Below are positions 1 to 5,297 of a stretch of DNA of 5,929 bases, piece after piece. Origin of the DNA: Flavobacteriaceae bacterium (GTDB taxonomy: Bacteria; Bacteroidota; Bacteroidia; Flavobacteriales; Flavobacteriaceae). Within the stretch, counting starts at the first letter, position 1. Every line of letters begins with the position of its first letter. The notes beneath the pieces are model-generated. The model was not told where the DNA came from and did no database searches. It worked only from the letters and a program-made list of their open reading frames with translations. Location: assembly GCA_002690085.1 (NCBI GenBank), contig NZDM01000028.1:7177-13105 (forward strand), in the 5' to 3' direction. The position numbers and the translations under genes are program-made.

Positions 1-165
1 TCCAGTTCCTCTTTTTTGTAGAACAACGCCACGGAAAAACTGGGTTCTTACTTTTTGACCTTCACGGATTTCGTAAAATACAGTGATGGTGTCACCGGCA
101 GAAAACTCAGGGAAGTCTTTTTTTGTTACAAATTCGTCTTGAACGAATTTAATTAAGGATTCCAT
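1..165 (-). CDS. rplS: 50S ribosomal protein L19, N-terminal 55 residues (cut by the left edge)
   Basis: The minus-strand frame from an ATG at 165-163 is open to the edge of the window and gives 55 residues beginning MESLIKFVQDEFVTKKDFPE and ending LQKRGTG. This is the start of ribosomal protein bL19, with the family's GDTITVFYEIREG and RTQFFRGVVLQ blocks visible. bL19 lies at the interface of the 30S and 50S subunits and is a structural part of the large subunit. The full protein is normally about 115-120 residues, so roughly half is missing through truncation by the window, not by mutation. No Shine-Dalgarno sequence precedes the ATG, which is usual in Bacteroidota. trmD lies 115 nt upstream in the same orientation, but a good promoter in between suggests that rplS is transcribed separately at least in part. 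Confidence 0.96.
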   Translation of the reverse strand, partial: MESLIKFVQDEFVTKKDFPEFSAGDTITVFYEIREGQKVRTQFFRGVVLQKRGTG

Positions 166-236
166 AGTAATTATTTTATGAATTTTTTCGAATCAACATG
201 TACGATTATCGCTAGAGGTTAATCCGAAATTGGCTG
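166..236 (-). other. rplS 5' leader with a small hairpin
   Basis: If transcription starts just downstream of the TATATTTG element at 244-237, rplS carries an untranslated leader of about 65-70 nt. Within it CGGATTA (226-220) can pair with TAATCG (208-203) with one bulged G, which leaves an 11-nt loop. The pairing is short and AT-rich. Autoregulatory leaders are known for several ribosomal protein genes, but I cannot tie this sequence to a described one. The leader itself is plausible; a regulatory role is conjecture. Confidence 0.25.
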
Positions 237-266
237 CAAATATAAGCAATAATTAAATGCTTACAA
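237..266 (-). promoter_or_regulatory. Bacteroidota-type promoter of rplS
   Basis: On the minus strand TTG (266-264) is followed by a 19-nt spacer and TATATTTG (244-237). This fits the Bacteroidota housekeeping promoter pattern, TTG near -33 and TAnnTTTG near -7. It lies 72 nt upstream of the rplS ATG and downstream of the trmD stop, so it would let the abundant ribosomal protein be made independently of the tRNA methyltransferase. Confidence 0.65.
241..265 (-). repeat. Inverted repeat between trmD and rplS
   Basis: TATAAGCA (241-248) and TGCTTACA (258-265) form an 8-bp stem, including one G-U pair on the minus-strand transcript, around a 9-nt AT loop. It starts 16 nt downstream of the trmD stop but sits inside the rplS promoter. 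It could be a weak transcription end for trmD or a protein-binding dyad. It lacks a good U-tract, so it is not called a terminator. Confidence 0.35.
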
Positions 267-280
267 TTTTTATTAGATTT

Positions 281-958
281 TTATTCATTTAATAAATCGG
301 GTCTTTTACTTCTTGTTCTTTCATAGGCTTGTTCCTCTCGCCATTTTTCAATTTCAGGAAAATTCCCACTAAATAACAACTCGGGGACTTCCCATCCATT
401 GTAGGAACGCGGTCGTGTATAAATGGGTGGCGCTAATAAGTTATCTTGAAAAGAATCAGTCAAAGCAGAGGTTTCATTTCCCAGAACACCAGGAATTAAT
501 CGAATGATGGCATCACACAAAACGGCAGCCCCTAATTCTCCGCCAGATAGCACATAATCACCAATAGAGATTTCTTTTGTGATAAAATGATCTCTAACCC
601 TTTGGTCGACCCCTTTGTAATGGCCGCATAAAATGATAAGATTTCCTTTCAAAGAGAGTTGGTTTGCAATTTTCTGATCCAGCAGACTTCCATCGGGGGT
701 CATATATATAACTTCCTCATAGTTGCGTTCATTTTTTAGTTTTGTAATGCATTTATCAATGGGCTCAATGGTCATTACCATGCCTGCACCACCACCAAAT
801 TGATAGTCGTCTACTGATTTGTAATTATCTGATGTGTAGTCTCTTAAGTTGTGAACATAAACCTCTACAAGCTTCGCATCTATAGCACGTTTGAGAATTG
901 AAGCTTCAAAAGGGCTTTTGAGTAATTCAGGAACAACACAGATGATGTCAATGCGCAT
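281..958 (-). CDS. trmD: tRNA (guanine-N1)-methyltransferase
   Basis: This 225-residue cytoplasmic enzyme transfers a methyl group from S-adenosylmethionine to N1 of G37, next to the anticodon, which prevents +1 frameshifting. It belongs to the SPOUT fold, whose trefoil knot binds SAM. Visible motifs are GGGAGM (55-60), CGHYKGVDQR (111-120), GDYVLSGGE (133-141) and the LTDSF segment, where D168 aligns with the catalytic Asp of E. coli TrmD (D169). The C-terminal ERTRSKRPDLL (213-223) is the family's conserved tail. CGHYKG replaces the proteobacterial GRYEG form, which is normal in this phylum. The start is the ATG at 958-956, giving the standard MRIDII N-terminus. The length is typical of the family, with no sign of damage. 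rplS follows downstream, the common bacterial trmD-rplS pairing. Confidence 0.98.
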   Translation of the reverse strand: MRIDIICVVPELLKSPFEASILKRAIDAKLVEVYVHNLRDYTSDNYKSVDDYQFGGGAGMVMTIEPIDKCITKLKNERNYEEVIYMTPDGSLLDQKIANQLSLKGNLIILCGHYKGVDQRVRDHFITKEISIGDYVLSGGELGAAVLCDAIIRLIPGVLGNETSALTDSFQDNLLAPPIYTRPRSYNGWEVPELLFSGNFPEIEKWREEQAYERTRSKRPDLLNE

Positions 959-976
959 ATGTCAATAATATATCTA

Positions 977-984
977 CAAATATA
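977..984 (-). promoter_or_regulatory. Candidate -7 element of the trmD promoter
   Basis: TATATTTG on the minus strand (984-977) matches TAnnTTTG and ends 18 nt before the trmD ATG, which predicts a leader of only about 10-14 nt. I see no TTG at the expected -33 distance, so the site is weaker than the rplS promoter. A promoter is needed somewhere in 959-1150, because the strong terminator at 1152-1182 separates trmD from the protease gene upstream. Confidence 0.45.
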
Positions 985-996
985 AGTCAATTATGC

Positions 997-1110
997 TTAG
1001 TGATTTGGTAGTTTAATAGTAAGTAAAGCGCCTTACCGACAGTTGGTTTGTAGTATGATTTCTTTTTCAAAGGGGTTTAAAGTAGGCATAAATAAGTTTT
1101 TATTTTTCAC
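997..1110 (-). other. Unexplained intergenic element: mini-ORF broken by one stop
   Basis: On the minus strand a frame from GTG (1110) or ATG (1089) reads 18 codons from the ATG, MPTLNPFEKEIILQTNCR, to a TAA at 1035-1033. It then continues in the same frame for 11 more sense codons, GALLTIKLPNH, to a TAA at 999-997. A single stop therefore interrupts an otherwise coherent stretch of about 37 codons. TACTTTTG (1117-1110), a possible -7 element without a clear -33 partner, lies directly upstream. The stretch also contains the near-palindrome GTAAAGCGCCTTAC (1023-1036). It could be a decayed small gene, a dispersed intergenic repeat, a structured leader of trmD, or chance. I recognise no family. 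Confidence 0.25.
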
Positions 1111-1151
1111 AAAAGTAAAACAACTATAACGTCTTCGTATATAAATTCATA

Positions 1152-1182
1152 AAAAAATCGCTTACAGTGTAAGCGATTTTTT
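1152..1182 (-). terminator. Rho-independent terminator downstream of the DegP-type protease
   Basis: A perfect 14-bp stem (1152-1165 with 1169-1182) closes a 3-nt loop. Its core is ATCGCTTAC/GTAAGCGAT and it is flanked by runs of A and T that give a U-tract on either strand. It begins 20 nt after the protease stop codon, so it most likely ends that transcript. Its symmetry would let it work in both directions, but no plus-strand gene runs into it. Confidence 0.92.
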
Positions 1183-1202
1183 AAATAAGATAGGTTGTTC
1201 AT

Positions 1203-2603
1203 TTATCTAAAGCGATAGACCATTTTTTCACCGCTATTTTTTATAATTTCAATTCTATTTACTCTATCTGAATTTTTATTAAGTGCTTTTTTTACATCTG
1301 CTATAGAGTTCACTTTAAGTTCATTGATTCCAATGATTATACTACCTTTATCAACACCGTCTGAAATCCATTCTTCCCTGTAATAGCCAGACAATTCTTG
1401 TAACTCAAGGCCGTATTCTTGATTCTTTTTCTTTAATTCTGAACTTTTAAGTTCACGAAGCGTTCCAATGATGGGAATGTTGATGGTGGTTAATTTTTCC
1501 AGTTTTACTTTCAAATCTTTTATTTTGTTTTTTCTCAACAACTTAACTTCAACAATATCATTTGGACTCTTTGTATTTAGAAAACCTTTTAAATCTGAGA
1601 ATTTTGAAATCTTTATACCGTCAATACTTTTGATGACATCGCCTTTTTGAATTCCAGACAATTCTGCACCGCTTTCTTTTTGAACATCGCTAACATAAAA
1701 GCCTTCTGTATCTTCAATACCGAGCGCTTCAGATCGTTTGCTGTTCAGTTCAGTCCCTATAACACCTAAAATTCCATTTTGAACATTTCCAAATTCCATA
1801 ATATCTTCCACTACTTTACGAGCAATATTACTGGGAACTGCAAATGAATACCCAATGTAAGATCCTGTCTGTGAAGAAATAGCGGTATTGATGCCTATGA
1901 GATCTCCGTAAATGTTCACCAATGCACCCCCAGAATTGCCTGGGTTAACTGCCGCATCCGTTTGTATAAATGATTGAGTGTTTCTACCTGAAAGATCTCT
2001 TGATTTTGCACTGATTATTCCGGCAGTGACTGTAGAGGTCAAATTAAAAGGATTGCCAACCGCTAAAACCCATTCTCCAACCTTGGTGGTATTGCTGTCA
2101 CCAAAGGTGGTGTAGCTAAGATCTTCGTCTACATGGATTTTAAGCAGGGCAATATCTGTGCCGGGATCGGTTCCAATAAGTTCTGCTGTAAATGTTTTGT
2201 TATTGTTGGTAGTCACTTCAATGGATTTTGCTCCCTGAATCACGTGGTTGTTTGTAACAATATAGCCATCAGGAGATATAATGACTCCCGACCCTGTACC
2301 AACTTGTTCACGGTTTTGTGGACGACCAAAAAATAGATCTTCATAGGTGGTGTAGCCCTTGCTCGTTGTCGTATTTTTTACATGGACTACAGCGTGCAGT
2401 GTTTTTTCAGCAGCCGTTGTAAAATCAACATTACTTCCTCCATTATTCACATTGTTTAAATAATTTATTGGAAAGACAATTGGGTTTTCAGAAATAGAAT
2501 TTTTTTGGATTTGTAATTTAGGTTGTAGCCATTGCGTGTAGGCAATAAGCGTTATAGCGCCACCAAGAACCGACACGCTTAAAAAAGAAATAAATTTTTT
2601 CAT
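1203..2603 (-). CDS. degP: Periplasmic HtrA/DegP-type serine protease with PDZ domains
   Basis: A 466-residue secreted protease-chaperone that degrades or refolds misfolded envelope proteins. An N-terminal hydrophobic segment (about 7-23, after MKKF) is a signal peptide or uncleaved anchor; no clear AxA site follows. The trypsin-like domain (about 60-265) has the full triad: H120 in TNNHV, D150 in GTDIALLKI and S224 in PGNSGGAL. PDZ1 covers about 280-370, with GFYVSDVQKESGAELSGIQKGDVI as its signature region (read here in two parts, 301-312 and 313-324). A more divergent second PDZ-like region covers about 395-466, with GSIIIGINELKVNS. The ATG at 2603 is preferred; an in-frame TTG 21 nt upstream would add seven residues before the signal segment. 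The gene is transcribed alone, divergently from dapF, and ends at a strong hairpin. Length and order fit the DegP/DegQ group; which of the two it resembles functionally is not decided. Confidence 0.95.
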   Translation of the reverse strand: MKKFISFLSVSVLGGAITLIAYTQWLQPKLQIQKNSISENPIVFPINYLNNVNNGGSNVDFTTAAEKTLHAVVHVKNTTTSKGYTTYEDLFFGRPQNREQVGTGSGVIISPDGYIVTNNHVIQGAKSIEVTTNNNKTFTAELIGTDPGTDIALLKIHVDEDLSYTTFGDSNTTKVGEWVLAVGNPFNLTSTVTAGIISAKSRDLSGRNTQSFIQTDAAVNPGNSGGALVNIYGDLIGINTAISSQTGSYIGYSFAVPSNIARKVVEDIMEFGNVQNGILGVIGTELNSKRSEALGIEDTEGFYVSDVQKESGAELSGIQKGDVIKSIDGIKISKFSDLKGFLNTKSPNDIVEVKLLRKNKIKDLKVKLEKLTTINIPIIGTLRELKSSELKKKNQEYGLELQELSGYYREEWISDGVDKGSIIIGINELKVNSIADVKKALNKNSDRVNRIEIIKNSGEKMVYRFR

Positions 2604-2660
2604 AATCTTGATGTTTGATTTCAATTTTTTAAAATTAATTTTTTATTGCTTAATTTTTTT

Positions 2661-2683
2661 ATTGTTAACTGAAATTTAACAAT
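2661..2683. repeat. Inverted repeat in the degP-dapF divergent region
   Basis: ATTGTTAA (2661-2668) and TTAACAAT (2676-2683) are exact inverted copies separated by 7 nt. The dyad lies midway between the two divergent start codons and overlaps the candidate degP promoter. It could bind a regulator of one or both genes. It is AT-only apart from one G:C pair per arm, so chance in this low-GC spacer is possible. Confidence 0.5.
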
Positions 2684-2693
2684 GACAGGTTCC
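2667..2693 (-). promoter_or_regulatory. Possible ECF-sigma-like promoter of degP
   Basis: On the minus strand GGAAC (2693-2689) is followed by 16 nt and TCAGTT (2672-2667). This resembles the envelope-stress promoter pattern GGAAC-N16-TCnnA/T known for E. coli sigma-E, which controls degP there. No TAnnTTTG housekeeping element is present upstream of this gene, unlike the other promoters in the window. Bacteroidota extracytoplasmic sigma factors have varied specificities, so the match is only suggestive. Confidence 0.3.
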
Positions 2694-2706
2694 TTATAAA
2701 TATGCT

Positions 2707-2714
2707 TATATTTG
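2707..2714 (+). promoter_or_regulatory. -7 element of the dapF promoter
   Basis: TATATTTG is a full match to TAnnTTTG and ends 8 nt before the preferred dapF ATG at 2723. Transcription would begin at about 2719-2722, which leaves almost no leader. A clear TTG at -33 is not seen. The position argues against the in-frame ATG at 2702, which lies upstream of this element. Confidence 0.55.
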
Positions 2715-2722
2715 CATCTGGT

Positions 2723-3505
2723 ATGCCAGTAAATTTCTTTAAATATCAAGCCACCGGTAATGACTTTGTTATCATTGATAACCTCACTAACTTTTTTAAC
2801 AAAAATGATACCAAACTTATCGCCAGACTTTGTGACCGACGTTTTGGCATTGGCGCGGATGGTTTAATTCTTTTAGAGTCTTCATCTGATTTTGATTTTA
2901 AAATGATTTATTTTAATGCTGATGGTCGTGAAAGTAGTATGTGTGGAAATGGCGGCCGTTGTATTGTGGCCTTTGCAAGGCGATTAGGAATTATTAAAGA
3001 TACCACAATATTTACAGCCATTGATGGTCCTCATGAAGCAAAAATAGAAGCCTCCCAAATTTCCCTAAAAATGCAGGATGTCAAATCGATAGAAAATAAA
3101 GCTGGTGGAATCATAATTGATACGGGATCGCCACATTATGTCTCAATGTGTAAAGATTTAGACAATTTAAATGTTCAGATTGAGGGTGCCAAGATTAGAA
3201 ACGCTTCGCCTTTTCTTGAAGATGGAATTAATGTAAATTTTGTAGATCCCATCGATTCAGAAAATTTCGCTATCCGGACCTATGAACGCGGTGTTGAAGG
3301 GGAAACGTTGTCCTGTGGAACTGGCGCTACAGCCGTCGCCATTGCGATGCATGCGTCTCAAAAAACCAACAGCAATTGTATTACACTTCAAACACAAGGC
3401 GGGGATTTAGAAGTCCAATTCAGATTTAAGGACGAATCTTATTTTGATGTTTGGTTGCGCGGTAGTGTGCGCTATGTTTATGAAGGTACCTTTGATAATT
3501 TTTAA
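2723..3505 (+). CDS. dapF: Diaminopimelate epimerase
   Basis: A 260-residue cytoplasmic, cofactor-independent racemase that converts L,L-diaminopimelate to the meso form, the direct precursor of lysine and of the peptidoglycan peptide cross-link. Two cysteines act as base and acid: C74 in SSMCGNGGRC and C198 in LSCGTGATA. Other conserved blocks are TGNDFVIID (11-19), RRFGIGADG (39-47), FNADGRE (64-70), DGINVNFV (167-174) and YERGVEGET (187-195). The two homologous halves of the fold are both present. The start at 2723 gives MPVNFFKYQATGNDF, which matches the usual family N-terminus; an ATG at 2702 would add seven residues and would lie upstream of the likely transcription start. mltG follows after 13 nt, so both are probably one transcript supplying and processing peptidoglycan. 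Confidence 0.98.
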   Translation: MPVNFFKYQATGNDFVIIDNLTNFFNKNDTKLIARLCDRRFGIGADGLILLESSSDFDFKMIYFNADGRESSMCGNGGRCIVAFARRLGIIKDTTIFTAIDGPHEAKIEASQISLKMQDVKSIENKAGGIIIDTGSPHYVSMCKDLDNLNVQIEGAKIRNASPFLEDGINVNFVDPIDSENFAIRTYERGVEGETLSCGTGATAVAIAMHASQKTNSNCITLQTQGGDLEVQFRFKDESYFDVWLRGSVRYVYEGTFDNF

Positions 3506-3518
3506 TTTACGACGATTC

Positions 3519-4562
3519 ATGAATTTAAAAAAAACCGCATTGGCTATTGTAATGTTAGGCCTGATCATGATTGCTTACTTTTCGTTTAAAATCTATTCGA
3601 TTATGTTAGTGCCCAATACTGCTTTTAATTCTAAAGAAGCTTATATTTTTATTTCTACGGGTGCAACTTACTCTGATGTACGGTCTGATATAGAACCATT
3701 GCTTTTAGACATAGAGAAATTTGATGCGCTTGCCAAACAAAAAAAATACAACATAAATGTGAAAGCGGGCCGTTATCGCATCGCGAGGGACATGACTAAT
3801 AATGACATCATCAATAACTTGAGAAGCCAAAACTTGGCAGTCACTGTAGCCTTTAACAATCAACACAGTTTAGGTTTGTTGGCCCAAAGAATTTCAAATC
3901 AAGTAGAAGCCGATAGCCTAAGTTTGATGGGTGTTTTTACGGATTCACTTTTTTTAAGTTCAAATGCGTTTTCAAAAGAATCAGCCTTAGCCATGTATTT
4001 GCCAAACAGTTATGAATTTTTTTGGAATACCTCTGCAAAGAAAATTAGATCAAAATTACAAAAGGCCTACAATATATTTTGGACTTCTAATCGAAAACAA
4101 AAAGCCAAAGCAATGGGCTTAACACCTGTTGAAGTATCTATTTTAGCCGCTATTGTTCAAGAGGAATCCAAGGAATTGACAGAACAGCCTAGAATTGCAG
4201 GGGTCTACATGAATCGACTTAAAAACAATTGGGCTTTACAAGCCGATCCGACATTAAAATTTGCAGCCTATCAAACAAAGGCCTACAAAAATAAAGTCAT
4301 AAAACGCGTTCTAAATAAGCATAAAAAAATCGAATCTCCTTACAATACTTACATTCATACGGGCTTGCCTCCTGGGCTCATCGCAATGCCAGACTTATCT
4401 GCTATCGATGCTGTTTTAAATTTTGAATCACATTCTTACTTTTACTTTTCTGCAGACCCTAGTCGCCCTGGATTCCATCGCTTTGCAAAAACGCTTTATG
4501 CTCACAATGCCAATGCCCGTCGTTATCAAAATTACCTCAATCAACAAGGCATACGAAAATAA
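3519..4562 (+). CDS. mltG: Endolytic murein transglycosylase MltG (YceG-like)
   Basis: A 347-residue inner-membrane enzyme that cleaves nascent glycan strands internally and is thought to set strand length during peptidoglycan synthesis. One transmembrane segment lies at about 6-23, with the rest periplasmic. The YceG domain shows ILAAIVQEES (208-217), where E216 is the probable catalytic Glu, then MNRLKNNWALQADPT (231-245), SPYNTYIHTGLPPGLIAMP (273-291) and YFYFSADP (307-314), all family hallmarks. A LysM-like part is expected at about 40-105. The ATG at 3519 is chosen because the extension back to 3444 would overlap dapF by 62 nt and add residues without family features. No Shine-Dalgarno is seen. 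The gene is a little short for the family but looks complete. It is co-directional with dapF (13 nt) and 75 nt before the lysozyme-like gene. Confidence 0.95.
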   Translation: MNLKKTALAIVMLGLIMIAYFSFKIYSIMLVPNTAFNSKEAYIFISTGATYSDVRSDIEPLLLDIEKFDALAKQKKYNINVKAGRYRIARDMTNNDIINNLRSQNLAVTVAFNNQHSLGLLAQRISNQVEADSLSLMGVFTDSLFLSSNAFSKESALAMYLPNSYEFFWNTSAKKIRSKLQKAYNIFWTSNRKQKAKAMGLTPVEVSILAAIVQEESKELTEQPRIAGVYMNRLKNNWALQADPTLKFAAYQTKAYKNKVIKRVLNKHKKIESPYNTYIHTGLPPGLIAMPDLSAIDAVLNFESHSYFYFSADPSRPGFHRFAKTLYAHNANARRYQNYLNQQGIRK

Positions 4563-4599
4563 CTTAATACGCTTATTATCAGTCAATTATAATATATTG

Positions 4600-4607
4600 T
4601 ATCTTTG
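4600..4607 (+). promoter_or_regulatory. -7 element of the lysozyme-like gene
   Basis: TATCTTTG, followed by CAC, is a full match to the TAnnTTTG pattern. It lies 30 nt before the ATG at 4638, which predicts a leader of about 23-27 nt. The -33 TTG is not clear; TTA at 4576-4578 is the nearest candidate. No terminator follows mltG, so read-through from upstream may add to expression. Confidence 0.55.
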
Positions 4608-4637
4608 CACGGATTTTTTATTTGATTCAAATCTACA

Positions 4638-5297
4638 ATGATAAAAATATTTATTTTCAGACATCTCCCTTACACAGCTATTTTGCTTTATTGTTTGCTA
4701 TACGTATTTACCTCTGCACCTGCTTCGAGTTCATCAAAAGAAACCATTAAGGCTAGAGTTATTTTGAATTACAATTTCCCCATGCCATTAGATGCTGGGA
4801 GCTTTCAAGACTACGAATCCATTAATTATATAGAATTGGAGCGTTCTTTAATTGGATTTAAAGAAGCATTGGCATTTAAAGAATCTCGTGGCCGTTATCA
4901 AGTGGTAAATTCTCTAGGCTATCTTGGTAAATATCAATTTGGTGCTTCTACATTAAAACTTTTAGGAATTCACGATCTCTCTAATTTTTTGTTATGTGCC
5001 GAACTTCAGGAGAAGGCTTTTATGGCGAATTTGAAGCGAAATAAATGGGTTTTAAGACGGGACATCAATCGATTTGTTGGGCAAAACATCAACGGTACAC
5101 TTGTGAGTGAATCTGGGATTTTAGCCGCTGCACATTTGGCGGGACCTGGAAGCGTTAAACGTTATTTAAGAAGCCAGGGTGCTATTGGATTTAAAGATGC
5201 TTTTGGGACTGATATTGCTTCATACATAAATAAGTTTGCTGCTTTTGATACGAGTGTTGTCACAGCAGAAAGACATCCAAAGATAAACTTACTTTAA
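4638..5297 (+). CDS. Secreted lysozyme/lytic transglycosylase-fold protein
   Basis: A 219-residue protein with a signal peptide: basic start, hydrophobic stretch at about 11-25, and a likely signal peptidase I site after APA (27-29). The mature part resembles the lysozyme/SLT fold. E82 in AFKESRGRYQVVN is the candidate catalytic acid, YLGKYQFGAST (95-105) takes the place of the GLMQ-type motif, AAAHLAGPGSVKRYL (163-177) matches the AAxNxGxG region, and GTDIASYINKFAAF (190-203) closes the domain. Flavobacterial relatives are often labelled peptidoglycan-binding or LysM proteins, but I see no LysM repeat here. It probably acts on peptidoglycan in the periplasm or at the outer membrane; neither the substrate nor catalytic activity is shown by sequence alone. 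It lies downstream of mltG, which fits a cell-wall role. The stop codon overlaps that of the convergent methyltransferase gene. Confidence 0.8.
   Translation: MIKIFIFRHLPYTAILLYCLLYVFTSAPASSSSKETIKARVILNYNFPMPLDAGSFQDYESINYIELERSLIGFKEALAFKESRGRYQVVNSLGYLGKYQFGASTLKLLGIHDLSNFLLCAELQEKAFMANLKRNKWVLRRDINRFVGQNINGTLVSESGILAAAHLAGPGSVKRYLRSQGAIGFKDAFGTDIASYINKFAAFDTSVVTAERHPKINLL

Noticed and set aside
1468..1650. Plus-strand open frame of 60 codons opposite the protease gene
   Set aside because: It lies wholly antisense to the PDZ1 region of degP, has no promoter or family features, and its composition reflects the complement of the real gene.
2133..2336. Plus-strand open frame of 67 codons opposite the protease domain
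   Set aside because: It is antisense to the strongly conserved catalytic domain; the cysteine-rich translation has no recognisable fold and no start signals.
2604..2624. TTG start adding seven residues to DegP
   Set aside because: The ATG at 2603 begins a normal signal segment (MKKF plus hydrophobic stretch), and TTG starts are rare by comparison.
3444..3518. Extended N-terminus for mltG starting inside dapF
   Set aside because: The extra 25 residues are the out-of-frame reading of the conserved DapF C-terminus; the ATG at 3519 directly precedes a good membrane anchor.
4565..4578. Possible terminator after mltG (TAATA and TATTA arms)
   Set aside because: The stem has only five A:T pairs, no GC core and no following U-tract, so it would not terminate transcription.
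4423..4641. Plus-strand open frame of 72 codons across the end of mltG
   Set aside because: It is an out-of-frame reading of the conserved MltG C-terminus that runs into the promoter region of the next gene.
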